A model generated the notes under the pieces. It saw nothing but the letters and a program-made list of their open reading frames with translations. It made no database searches and had not been told where the DNA came from. Made by a program: the position numbers and the translations under genes. Positions 54,749 through 64,000 of a DNA stretch of 64,000 nt are shown one piece after another. The stretch comes from Asterochloris sp. CNOR1 (Eukaryota > Chlorophyta > Trebouxiophyceae > Trebouxiales > Trebouxiaceae), in NCBI GenBank assembly GCA_963969365.1, contig OZ017757.1:1984001-2048000 (forward strand), in the 5' to 3' direction. The number at the start of each line of letters is the position of its first letter. The first letter of the stretch is position 1.

Positions 54749-57633
54749 TCAGGTCTGCTTTTCAGGAAGGGGGAGGGGCCTACAGAATGCACGGCTAGAC
54801 CACAGGGACAGCAGCATGACAAGATGGCACACCAGGAGGACCCAGGAGGACTCAGCACTTGGGGGATAGACGTTCCACACAGACTCAATGCAGAAGAAGA
54901 TGCCTATCCGCGCTGGCAGCCACAGGGTGCCATGCCATAGCAAGAAGGGCAGCATGTGGAAGTACCAGCTGTAGAATTGATAGTGCAGCGTCCGGGAGCA
55001 GACAATCCCAATGAAGTTGCCTGAAAAGATGACAAGCAGCGCATCTTGTGCAAAGGCGGGGCGCTCCAGGCTGCGCAGATGTGCCTGTGCCAGGACTGTC
55101 TCTGCAGAGGTCTGGCGCATGAGTCCGGCCACTGCTGTGGGCGGCTGCAACTGATTCTGCTGGGTAGGAGTGTTTGAGGCCGTTCCTGGAGCTGCCATCT
55201 TGCGGGGCTGCCTGCCGGCAGGCCGCGTGGGCCGCGTGAGCCGCTGCATACACACTTGCATGGTGTGCGGCAAGCCGCCTGTGTTGGCGCACCACCGCCA
55301 GTGCGCAAAGGCCAGCAGCAGCCCAAGGTGTGCCCCCAGCAGGAGCACGGCCAAGCGCTTGGACTCGAACTGCTCCGGCTGCAGGAACTGGAAGTTGACC
55401 GACCACTGGTGCATGAACACGCGGGAGAGCTCGAAGGCGCGGGACAGGTAGGAGGCCGGATGGGATAGAAGGAAAGGTGCTCCCAGCACCAGCTGCAGCA
55501 GCACGCCTGCCACTGACCCGCGCGCAATGTCCTTGGGGGTCGCATACTGCAGGGCAGGCAGGCACTGATTGCAGCCAACATGTGGGAGCTCAGACATGAG
55601 CCGGAAAGGGCAGGCACGCCGCTGTTGGCAGGCAGGGCTGATTGAAGGCGGGCTGCAGCAAGGCCACAGCCGGGACTGGCTGGTGGCTAGCAGGCGCTTG
55701 TCAGCAGCAGGAGTGTTTTCACCTCAGCTCACAGTGTCCAAACAGCATCAAGGAGGCAGCGGACATGCAACACTGGGCCATGAAGAAGCCCTGGTCCATG
55801 GCTGCAGCCGCTCTGCGGCTGGTGTGCTCATAGCAGGAGCACTGCTTTCCCCAAGAGGTGCAATGCAAGCAGCAGATAAATCTTGTTTTCTTGGGTCAAC
55901 GTGAGCAGCAGGACCAGCACCAAGGGCAAGGCTGCATGCAAATTCAAGCTACTGCGAGCAGTCCTCCCAACCATGCTGTCCCAGAGTAAGCAGCAGCACA
56001 ACCACTGCGGGCGCCGGTGGCTGCACATTCATCCTGAATGACAAAGCATTGTTGGGCCACCCTGCCACCACAACAGTGAACACGCGCATGAGCTGCAGCC
56101 AGTAGCTCATGCCGGAAATGATGGAGTCCATGCAGCCACTTTTGGCAGCCCGCAACAGCATCAAGGGTGCCAGCAGCAGCACATCCATGTTGACCGACAT
56201 GCCTGCGCTGTGGGCCACTTTTGACAGCCCACCATCAGCGGCAGAAGGTGAACCTGCAAATACAACCTGCAGCCAGCAGTGCATGCACCTACGAAGTGGG
56301 CCATGCACCCACCTTGAGCAGCAGGACCAGCACCGATGGCGCCAGCAGCAGCACATTCATCTTGACTGATACAGCTGCGCTGTAGGCCACAAGGGCTGCA
56401 GCCCACCACCGCGCAACCAGCAGGGCAGTGGCTGCATAGGCCAGCAGCATGGCTATGCAGTCGTTGAAGAGGCGCAAAACGAACAGGCTGTGCATGCGCT
56501 TGCTGAGGCACAGCAGGGCCAGCGTCCATGGGGGCACTGCCTCACTGCAGATGTACAGGTGGAACACCAGCACCTGCAAGGAGGAGTCGCCCATCAGGGT
56601 GTCACTCTTCAACAAGTCAAACATGAAAAACAAATCTTGCTCGTGATGCCACACGAACTCCTCAACAAGCATGAGATTCCAGGGGCCTGGCCTTGCTTGC
56701 TTGCGGCTGACGGCCTCATAGCGCCCAGAAGGTCTTGTCAGCACAGCAGACCGCGACAGGCAGCAAGGACACTGCCAGCGTGGGCATGTCACAAGGCACT
56801 GAAAGCGGTCCGTCAGTCTGCTTGTCGTGGTGGCCATGCTGCAAAGGACTGCTGCTGTCGCTTTGTGCAATTCAGGGGCCACGGCCAGCAGGATGCTGCT
56901 CCTGCACAACTATGGGTGGTCAGACCGTGCTGTACTCCTCAGCTGTGTTTCAGACACTTGCCTGGGTGAGAAGGTACAGCACCGCGAAGAGGCACTGTCC
57001 CAGCCAGATATTGCCGCCATTGGTTAGCCAGCGCAGTGCACTGTACGCATATACAAAGCCTGCAGGCAAGGACCAGGATGGTGAACAATGTTGGCAAGGT
57101 GGTGGGCTGTGCCTGCACGGTGGCTCAGTGTAGAACCACCAGCACTGATGAGGAGATGCCCTTGGCGGCCATGCAGCAGCAGGAGCTGACCTGCCGGGTA
57201 GACCAGGGGTCCAGTCTGTCCTTTGAGCTTGGCATAGTCAAGCTGGCCCTGCACCCATGTTTGTAGGAGTGTTGTTGATTTGTTAGCACTCAAAAATGTA
57301 CTAGGCACCTGATAACATGCCAGAGCTGTATGAGGGCACTAAGCTATGCAGACTCACATCCAAGAAACCTTCCACCTCCTGCATGTAGGCCACCCAGTCG
57401 ATTTCTGTGTCTGCAGAAGGAAAGGATTGGGTTTCTCTGGCATCTTGAGCATTGAGTTCAATGCAGCACATTGTGGCTTAAGCAGACTTACAGGGAACCC
57501 TCCAGATGATGGCTGCACACAGCACTGCCTCTGCAACAAGGAGGAGTGAGGCAAATCCCCAGGCTGCCCGGCGATCTCGAGGATCGCACAGTCTCTTGAT
57601 CAGTGCCTTTGTCTTGCCCACAGCATCATCCAT
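54749..57633 (-). CDS. ALG3: ALG3 dolichyl-P-Man alpha-1,3-mannosyltransferase
   Basis: ER membrane enzyme adding the sixth mannose to the lipid-linked oligosaccharide (Man5 to Man6-GlcNAc2-PP-dolichol) in N-glycan assembly. Exons in coding order: 57633-57492, 57410-57358, 57248-57191, 57059-56962, 56573-56313 and 55546-54749, giving 469 aa with consistent phases. Blocks: YTEIDWVAYMQEVEGFLD, QTGPLVYPAGFVYAYSALRW, VPPWTLALLCLSKRMHSLFV, LRLFNDCIAMLLAYAATALL, AVSVKMNVLLLAP, FMHQWSVNFQFL, GNFIGIVCSRTLHYQFYSWY and ESVWNVYP. The family's G-D-T-G-P-L is G-Q-T-G-P-L here. The intron after 56962 uses a GC donor (CAG|GCAAGT). Intron 5 (about 770 bp) contains three echoes of the preceding exon end. It starts 165 bp from the divergent PsbP-domain gene. 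Confidence 0.92.
55900..56230 (-). repeat. Three donor-side echoes in ALG3 intron 5
   Basis: The exon end (minus strand AVSVKMNVLLLAPSVLVLLL) is repeated as MSVNMDVLLLAPLMLL at about 56230-56140, LSFRMNVQPPAPAVVVLLLT at about 56040-55980 and ALPLVLVLLLTL at about 55930-55900. The copies differ in length but keep their order and orientation. Confidence 0.8.
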
Positions 57634-57797
57634 AATCACTTGCTGGGCCGACTGCTCAACAAGAAGGCATCATGCCTCAACAAACAGTGGATGCACGTCT
57701 CATGGCCACTGCCTAGGTGAATGCCGACTTGAAATGCGCCCTGAACTTCAGATTCAGGGTTAGACCAGGTCAAGATCCCACAGGACTCCTGCAAGCC
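57634..57797. promoter_or_regulatory. Very short divergent promoter, ALG3 / PsbP-domain gene
   Basis: 164 bp between two ATGs on opposite strands, the shortest divergent spacer here, so the promoters must overlap. No defined element was recognised. Confidence 0.55.
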
Positions 57798-60398
57798 ATG
57801 CAGAGCGCTGGCCAGCAATGCAATTGCAGGGTCCTCCCTAGATCTGGCGCTAAGCCATCCCTAGTGTTTCGGAGACCCGTTCCAACTCGGGCTGCTCGCA
57901 GGCAGCAGGCATGCACATGTTCCGCCGAGCAGAGGCATGCTCATGGCTTAAGCAGAAGAGAAGCACTGCTGGCATTTGGTGGAGCTGCTGCGGTGGCATT
58001 GACACCACTGCCCAGCTCTGCAGAGGAAGGTGGGGCCTGCACTGCTGCAGGCCATCAAAGTGGGTGCACTCGTTGTCTTCACACTCTCAGATTAAGAAGT
58101 TATTCCGTTCTGCTGCAGAAACAAAGACTCTGTATGGCAGAGCCTCCCCACCCACAAGTTATGGTGGCTATGGAGGCAATGCTAAGGAGGCTGCCAAGTG
58201 AGGCATCCATCTGCATTTTATACAATGCAATAACATGGTTGAGATTCAATGCCAGCCTGCAGGGTTCCCTGCTGCTATTTGCAGGTACACATTTGAGTAC
58301 CCAGCCACCTGGAAGCTTGACACAGTCAACAAGGTGGGCCCACACAGAGGCACCTGCACAGTGTCATCCACCTGCCATCGCTTTCATGCATGCCTTTGCA
58401 CTCCTCCCTGCATTGCTTGGGCGGGCCTCTGACTCTGTGAGCGTTGGGTGCTGCAGCAAGAGAAGGGCATGCAGGGCATCGATTCCAGGGTCTTCAACAC
58501 TAAGATTGGCAAAAGTAAGCTGACAGGACATGACTGGCAGGATTTGCGCTCTGCAGCATCCCTGCAGATATGCCCTGGCAGAAGGGTCATGGGCATGGCA
58601 TTTCTCTGAGCTCTTCATCTGCACCCCAATAGAAGAACAGGACGCCTCCAACCAGCTCCAGAGCTGCAGCACAGCAGGACACCAGGGCACTTTCATCTAT
58701 CAAGCAACATGTTGATCTCAGCCTGGCTTGTTGGTATTGCTGGCCTGACTTCCCCTCTTGTTCTCTGCTTTGTGATTGAACCTGGACACATTGCAGTGTT
58801 GCCTGGGGTTTGCCTGCTTGCTGCACGTCTCATGCATTGGTTGCAGCTGAGATGTTGGTGGGTTTCCCTGGGGGTTCTCATGACGGCGCAAGGAGCCCGC
58901 AGCTGAGAACACGGGCTGCCTGCTGCCAGGCAAGGCCTGGACGGCCCACAGGCAGCTCACAGCTGTAGTGCTGAGCTGCCACCATATGCAACATTTCAGC
59001 TTGGGAATCCATAACGCAGAGCAGAGCGTGTCGCCTTGTCACCTGTGGGCAGGCAGTGACGCACAGCGACATGTGACAGATGCCCTTCATGCCCTGCAGA
59101 GCAACGTGCTTACATCGTCATCCTTGCGCAAACAGGGTGGCAGGCTGACATGTGACACGTGTTTTGCAGAGCAGAGCGCTTTTGTCGTCACCTTTGGGCG
59201 TGCGGGGGAGGACAAGAAGTTTTCCAAGCTGGGTGATGTGGAGCAGACTCTGCAGGGCTTTGCAGGAGCAGACTACGACCTCAACGTGAGCTGCCGTGCA
59301 CCGCTGACTCCGTGGCCTGGCTGCTGTCTGGCACAAGTCCAAAACGGGTGTGGCTGCAGCTGGTCCCGCCCTTCTCCCTTGTGAGCTCCTGGGCAAGACT
59401 GTGCTGCTGCCCATGCCTCATTGTCTGCTTCTGTTTCTGTTCAGGGTCTGTGCACGGTGGTCTGGTAGCAGAACCTGCAGAAGGATTGGGCATGTGTCTC
59501 CGACCTGCTCAAGTGCAATGTCCTACAGCCGAGCTTAGCTGTTAGACAGCTTTTGAAGCTGTCCCTGCCCCGCCGTTGCAGGACGCCGTCGTCCGTGCCT
59601 GAGCCTTCCCTGCTGCAACTGTGCAGGACGCGCTTGTGAGTGCGACAGACAAGAAGAGCTCCTCCCGAGAGCTGGATGGGCAGATCTTCTATGACTACGA
59701 GGTGGCCGGGGAGGTGAGTCAGGGGCATTCCCTTCCTTGAAGACCCTGCAGTCCTTTCTGTATCATTGCCCTGTCTGGTCTCGTCAGGAAGGTGAAGGTG
59801 AGGTGCGAGACGGGGAGCACACCAACGCGGTGGCCTACTGATTCGGCTTCCAGACAGCTCCCACTAAGATGGCATAGAGGCCAGTGCAAGCAAATAGCAT
59901 TTGGGCAGCCTCCCCAATGGCTCCAGAGAAATAGAACGTGCCAACCCTGGCATATCATTCGCTCAGGCAGCTCCACCTGCTGAATGCTCGTATGGACTAG
60001 GGTGCAAGTTGAGTGTCCATGCGCTCGATACCATGCTGCTCAGCTTCAGCAGCTGCACATGTGCCTGCTGCAAGCAATACGCCTCTGTGCAAGGGCCTCA
60101 ACATCATGCCATCTTTTGTCTCTGAAGCATCAAGCTGACTGTTTGCAGGACCTGCACTACCTGGCGTCCATCACTCTCGACAGTGGCAAGGTGTTTGCAC
60201 TCTTTGTGAAGTCCCCTGCCAGGGTGAGTCTGTGTGCACATTGGCTCCCTGTGCGGCATCAGCTTCTGCACTTCATTGTGCAGGCTGGCTTGCTGTTCAT
60301 CAGCCTCTGTGACTGACACCAGTGTGGTGCTGCAGACCTTTGCAACAGAGCGTCCCAAGCTTGAAAAAGTGATTGAAACCTTCAAAATCATGAAGTGA
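57798..60398 (+). CDS. PsbP-domain thylakoid lumen protein (PPD type)
   Basis: Chloroplast PsbP-domain protein related to the oxygen-evolving-complex subunit PsbP and its PPD paralogues. Exons: 57798-58029, 58119-58197, 58285-58333, 58457-58514, 59170-59285, 59627-59713, 60149-60223 and 60336-60398, giving 252 aa. The N-terminus is a bipartite signal: Arg/Ser-rich stroma-targeting part, then the twin-arginine signal SRREALLAFGGAAAVALTPL ending near SSAEE, so the protein should enter the lumen by the Tat route. Mature domain: YTFEYPATWKLDTVNK, QEKGMQGIDSRVF, FVVTFGRAGEDKKFSKLGDV, LQGFAGADYDLN, ELDGQIFYDYEVAGE, LHYLASITLDSGKVFALFVK and TFATERPKLEKVIETF. A TGTAA signal lies at 60500-60504, about 100 bp past the stop. 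The exact PPD subgroup is not assigned. Confidence 0.9.
59010..59180 (+). repeat. Acceptor-side echoes of the PsbP-domain exon 5
   Basis: The real acceptor and exon start (TTTGCAGAGCAGAGCGCTTT then TGTCGTCACC) at 59164 is preceded by CGCAGAGCAGAGCGTGTCGC at 59015 and CTGCAGAGCAACGTGCTTAC then ATCGTCATCC at 59094. Periods are about 80 and 70 bp. A similar small echo of the next exon (GCAGGACGCCGTCGTCCGTG) lies at about 59577-59597. Confidence 0.8.
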
Positions 60399-60564
60399 CT
60401 GCACCTCACCAGGTCTGGACAAAGAGTGAATCAAATCATGAAAATGCATGTTCTCGTAAGTCAGTCTTGCCTAAGATGGATAAGGCATTCAGTGTACCAT
60501 GTAATGCCACAGGTTGACGTGACTACACAACACAAATGGAGGGGTGTTGAGCTGTGAAGCTTCC

Positions 60565-62273
60565 CTATTCAAATGCCCACTGATTCTCTCGCCTGCAGTG
60601 TACAGCATAGGGCAGCAGTGTCATGGGCCGCTATGTGCACCAATGAGCAGTCATGCCTGAAACCAAGTCAAGCTCACTGGACCTCCTCCTCCTCTTCAGG
60701 TTTGAAGTCATTTGTTATCTGGAAATACTGCAGGCGGCAGCAGGAATGCCCTTCAGAGGACAGGAGGCAACATGCAGGCAGCGACAACCATTGCTGCACT
60801 CAGGCCATGTGCCTGCACACACCTGCCGAATCTCTTCAGGGGTCTTGCCTGCAACAGGAGATGCAAGCATCACAGACCACACTCAAGATGCCATGTCCAG
60901 AGTGGTCACATGGCCAAGGAGTTGGCAGGGCACAGGAAGGAGAACTCAAGCACTGCCCATTGCCTGTTGCTCAGTCACCAATGGGGTTCTCACCTTTGAT
61001 GATGTTTGCAACCGTCGTAGCACACAGGTCCCTACACCCACAGAAGTATGGTCACAGTTCTCAGATTTCCACAAGATAGCTGGCAGACATAGCATGCAGG
61101 GCACAGCAGGAGTGCAACTTGCTATGCTGACTGTAATACGCAGTTGCTCTCTGTAGCAACAGAGGGCTCACAGCAGAGACTTGATGTTGAGATAATTGGC
61201 AGCCAATAGGAGATGATACAACACTGCCTCGTCAACTGATATGAACTCCTGCAGGGCCAAGATGCCCAAGTCACTGCAGTATGGAACCTGGATGATAGCA
61301 TTGCCATTCAAGAGAGCAGCTCAAGGGTCTGGCTTAGCAGTTCTGCAAAAACAGCATGCTGCCAAGCCTCAGGCCTCAGCACCAGGCAGGAGCCTCAAGG
61401 TGTCCTAGGACCCAGCCCAGCATTGCCATGTCGTGAAGAGATCATGCTGACAAATGTCTGGCAGGGCCAAGGGTCCATGACATAACAAGCCTTACCATGC
61501 AGAAGTTCAGAAGATGGCATGGCAACACAGCATCTCAGGGTACACCTAGCCTTGCCTGGCATGCAGAGGGTGGGCTCACGGGTGCCAAGGAGTTGGCAGG
61601 GGCCTCACCATGTCCCAGGCTGCAAGGTCCTGTTCTTTCTTTCTGCGGGCGGTGTCATCAAGGTCAGTCAACTCCTTGTGGCTGTCCACGTGTTTGTCGC
61701 AGTACTCTAGCACCTGCAGGTGATGCCAATCGATGAAGACCAGCCTAGGATGCATAGCTTTGAGCAGTACAGATGGCAACAGCCTCCAGGCTGTGAGCGG
61801 CATTTGCTCCCGCACAGCGATGCTCATGTTTGTAACTGCCATTTCCTCCCCACTGTGCTGATGTCAGCGCTGGGAAGCTTCCAGCACATCCAGTTCTTCC
61901 GTTCAGGGCACGGCTGAAGGGCCGAGTTCTGCATTGCCCACGCTGGCCACCACACCGCACTTGCCTTGCTCATTGTGACGCCTAGAACATTTGGCACAGG
62001 CACCTGCAAGTCGCATGGCTCAAGATAAAGACTTTTCTTGAAAATGCATCCGAATGCACTGCTAGCTAGGCGTGTGCCCACCATGTCAGCTCCCTCTGTG
62101 TCCCCAACCATCTGAGCAATTGTCTGCAGAAGGGGAAACCAGTTCTGGAAGCAAATGTGCAATATGCAGCCTGACTAATGCCTTGTACACACCTCGCTCA
62201 TGCATGCCACCTCATGAGGCACCTCAAAGGTCTGCTTGTCGCTGGACCGCAATGTGATGGTGTCAGAGGCCAT
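60565..62273 (-). CDS. SKP1: SKP1, SCF ubiquitin ligase adaptor
   Basis: Links cullin-1 to F-box proteins in SCF E3 ligases. Exons in coding order: 62273-62193, 62123-62082, 62003-61965, 61713-61609, 61248-61172, 61031-60994, 60848-60823, 60727-60678 and 60592-60565, giving 161 aa, the usual SKP1 length. Blocks: DTITLRSSDKQTFEVPHEVA, TIAQMVGDTEGADM, VPVPNVLGVTMSKVLEYCDK, HVDSH, EFISVDEAVLYHLLLAANYL, NIKSLLDL, GKTPEEIR, FQITNDFKPEEEEE and the terminal RENQWAFE. The last junction matters: reading on past VQ gives a stop, but the donor CA|GTGAGC and the 28-nt last exon restore the invariant WAFE end. The third intron has a GC donor (AAG|GCAAGT). Two exons are under 30 nt. Confidence 0.95.
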
Positions 62274-62633
62274 CAGGCCGCCTGAAGGAGAGGGCAGGTG
62301 TAATGAGAAGATTTGCCAAAGGTCAGAACAGCATGACTCCTGCCTGCTGCACTGCCAGTACTGAGCCCGTTACTGGATCAGTCTGATGTTTACCTGTGAC
62401 AAATGATTGGCTGGTGCAGTTGCTTTCCTGTGTGCCAATGTCTAGACCAGAACATCAGCTGCAACAGATTGCGACAGTCAGATTGGACATATCAGATAGG
62501 ACATCGAACACTTCACATTGCCTGTCGGTCTCTGGATTGGGAAACACCACATTCAGCGAGCTTGTGTTTTGGAAACGTCATCAGCAGACCTACATAGAAG
62601 GCCTAGACACAGACTTTCAGATTGCATAGTAAC
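62274..62633. promoter_or_regulatory. Divergent promoter region, SKP1 / PRKRIP1-like
   Basis: 360 bp between opposite start codons. It includes a relatively AT-rich patch around 62480-62560. No specific element was recognised. Confidence 0.5.
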
Positions 62634-64000
62634 ATGGCCTTGCAGGAATACAAAGCCCCAAGCACAGCCAGTAGCGATGCTGGAGCAATTGTGGCAGTGC
62701 GGGGTGCTGAGGAGCTCACACAGGAGGAGTATGACAAGCGCGTGAAGGACGTAAGATCTCTGCTGCACTGTTGCATCTGCAGAGCTGCATGCTCCCTGAT
62801 GATGTGGAGTCTGCTGATAAGAAGCCTGATGGAGCCGCTGATGGAGAGCGCTCCTCTGCTATGCACAGGGGTCAGCGGCACTGCAAGCAAAGCAGGGACA
62901 GGCTGCTGTCCTTGGTGCGCCCTAGCTGGCCACAGCTCGCCAAGAACCATGCACATTAACCAGTAACCACGCACAAGCATGGGTGCACATAAGTGCTTCT
63001 GCACACTCAAGGCAGGCATCATGCACAAGCCCCAGCCAGCCATCGCCCAAAGCTCCGCAACACACAGGCTCACACCAGCCACTTTTGCGCTGCAGGCTGA
63101 AATTCTGGAGGAGAAGCTGAAATTTATCACAGAGAAGATTCCCACACGCATCATGAACACAGCAGGCTCTAATGCAGGAGCAGGCAGTGGCGAGTTCCAC
63201 ATGTACAGGATGGTGAGGTGCTGCAGCAAGCTTATGCTGCCTTCTGCTCTTGTCAGGTGAATAAAGTTGTGGAAGGCCCAGGTCACGTCTCATGTGCAGC
63301 ATGATGAGACCACCAGCAGGCTCATGCCGCGTCTGGTTGGCAGCAGCTTAGGCTCAAGTTATAGCCAGTCTGTGCCATGGCCACATGCAAAGAATGATGA
63401 GAGCAGCAACACGCTGGTGCAGCATCCATGCTGCGTTTGAACAGCCGCTGCGTCTGCATTGCAGATCAAGCTGCTGCATCTTTGGCTCCTGCCATGCTGC
63501 ACGCAAGCATTGCACACATGCTGGTTGTTGGACACCGTGGCAGCCGCTGCATTTTGCGTTATCAATCAAAACTTGCCCATGCAGGCACGGCGGCGAGAGA
63601 TCATGAGGCAGCAGCGCATAGCAGAAGACGCAGCTGCAGAGCAGGAAATGCAGGAATTTGAGGTGTGCTGCAGTGCAAGATCAGTGCCGTTCAGCAGCAT
63701 CATAGGTTTCCTGGACTATGCTTCAACAGGCGCTGGCCTTTGTCAATGTTGTGCATTAATGGCCTGCAGGAACAGAAAACCAGGCTAATGCAGCAAGATG
63801 AGGAGAGGACAGCAAAGAGGAGGGCAAAGCGGCAAAAACAGAAGGTGCTCTTCTGCCCCGCTGCCGTCAGTTGAAACTGCGTTACAAGAAAGTTTTCTGT
63901 CGAGCACAGACACTGACATACTTGTCTGCAGGCCAAACAGCAGCAGTCCAGAAAAAGTGCCAAAACTGAGGGCCAAACCAAACCCCAAGCTGAATCTGGA
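62634..64000 (+). CDS. PRKRIP1: PRKRIP1 / DUF1168 nuclear protein, 3' partial
   Basis: DUF1168 family (human PRKRIP1, a double-stranded-RNA-binding protein found in spliceosomes). Exons: 62634-62750, 63096-63212, 63585-63662, 63770-63844 and 63932->64000, all phase 0. Diagnostic core: GSNAGAGSGEFHMYRM, then ARRREIMRQQRIAEDAAAEQ, DEERTAKRRAKRQKQK and the basic tail AKQQQSRKSAK. The family's GAGSGEFH-x-YR motif is exact. The N-terminal 39 residues (exon 1) are not conserved and the ATG at 62634 is the first in frame. Highly charged, predicted helical and probably nuclear. The stop codon lies beyond the window. Confidence 0.85.

Noticed and set aside
60661-60727. SKP1 ending at the in-frame stop after EEVQ
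   Set aside because: A CA|GTGAGC donor at that point plus a phase-matching exon at 60592-60565 restores RENQWAFE, the invariant SKP1 end.
1-64000. Transposons, viral insertions or horizontally acquired gene clusters
   Set aside because: No transposase, reverse transcriptase, integrase or intron-free foreign-looking ORF was seen; composition and intron style are uniform.

Overview
The window is nuclear DNA of a green plant-lineage eukaryote, most likely a unicellular green alga, probably trebouxiophyte-like. The evidence is a plant-type COX5C, a PsbP-domain protein with a twin-arginine lumen signal, plant-like signal peptide peptidase and thiamine-pyrophosphate carrier, and dense spliceosomal introns with GTGAG-type donors and CTGCAG-type acceptors. 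No organelle, bacterial or transposon genes were recognised. I read exons by eye from homology, splice sites and codon phase. For almost every gene the phases chain without conflict and the summed exon length divides by three, but no transcript data were available.

Layout: 1-3662 (+) zinc transporter 9 (5' end cut off); 4007-13752 (+) large armadillo-like protein, not recognised; 15073-18882 (-) mitochondrial thiamine-pyrophosphate carrier; 19692-24362 (+) TraB-family membrane protein; 24805-25591 (-) cytochrome c oxidase subunit 5C; 26013-32028 (+) unrecognised Gln/Pro/Ala-rich protein; 32102-36931 (-) LAS1 rRNA-processing endonuclease; 37131-40881 (+) signal peptide peptidase; 41809-45161 (-) isocitrate-lyase/PEP-mutase family enzyme; 45522-50280 (+) CLP1 RNA kinase/cleavage factor; 50802-54664 (-) SEC14-like lipid-transfer protein; 54749-57633 (-) ALG3 mannosyltransferase; 57798-60398 (+) thylakoid-lumen PsbP-domain protein; 60565-62273 (-) SKP1; 62634-64000 (+) PRKRIP1/DUF1168 protein (3' end cut off). 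About 115 introns are inferred, and coding sequence is roughly 30% of the window.

The genes are mostly housekeeping and do not form one pathway. Loose groupings are RNA processing (LAS1, CLP1, PRKRIP1-like), ER glycoprotein and membrane protein handling (ALG3, signal peptide peptidase) and mitochondrial function (TPP carrier, COX5C). From the carrier onward most neighbours form head-to-head pairs.

The most striking feature is not a gene. Introns repeatedly contain decayed tandem copies of the neighbouring exon edge together with its splice site. I call these exon-edge echoes and saw them in at least 12 of the 15 genes. The window also seems to use GC-AG introns unusually often (about 9 of 115).
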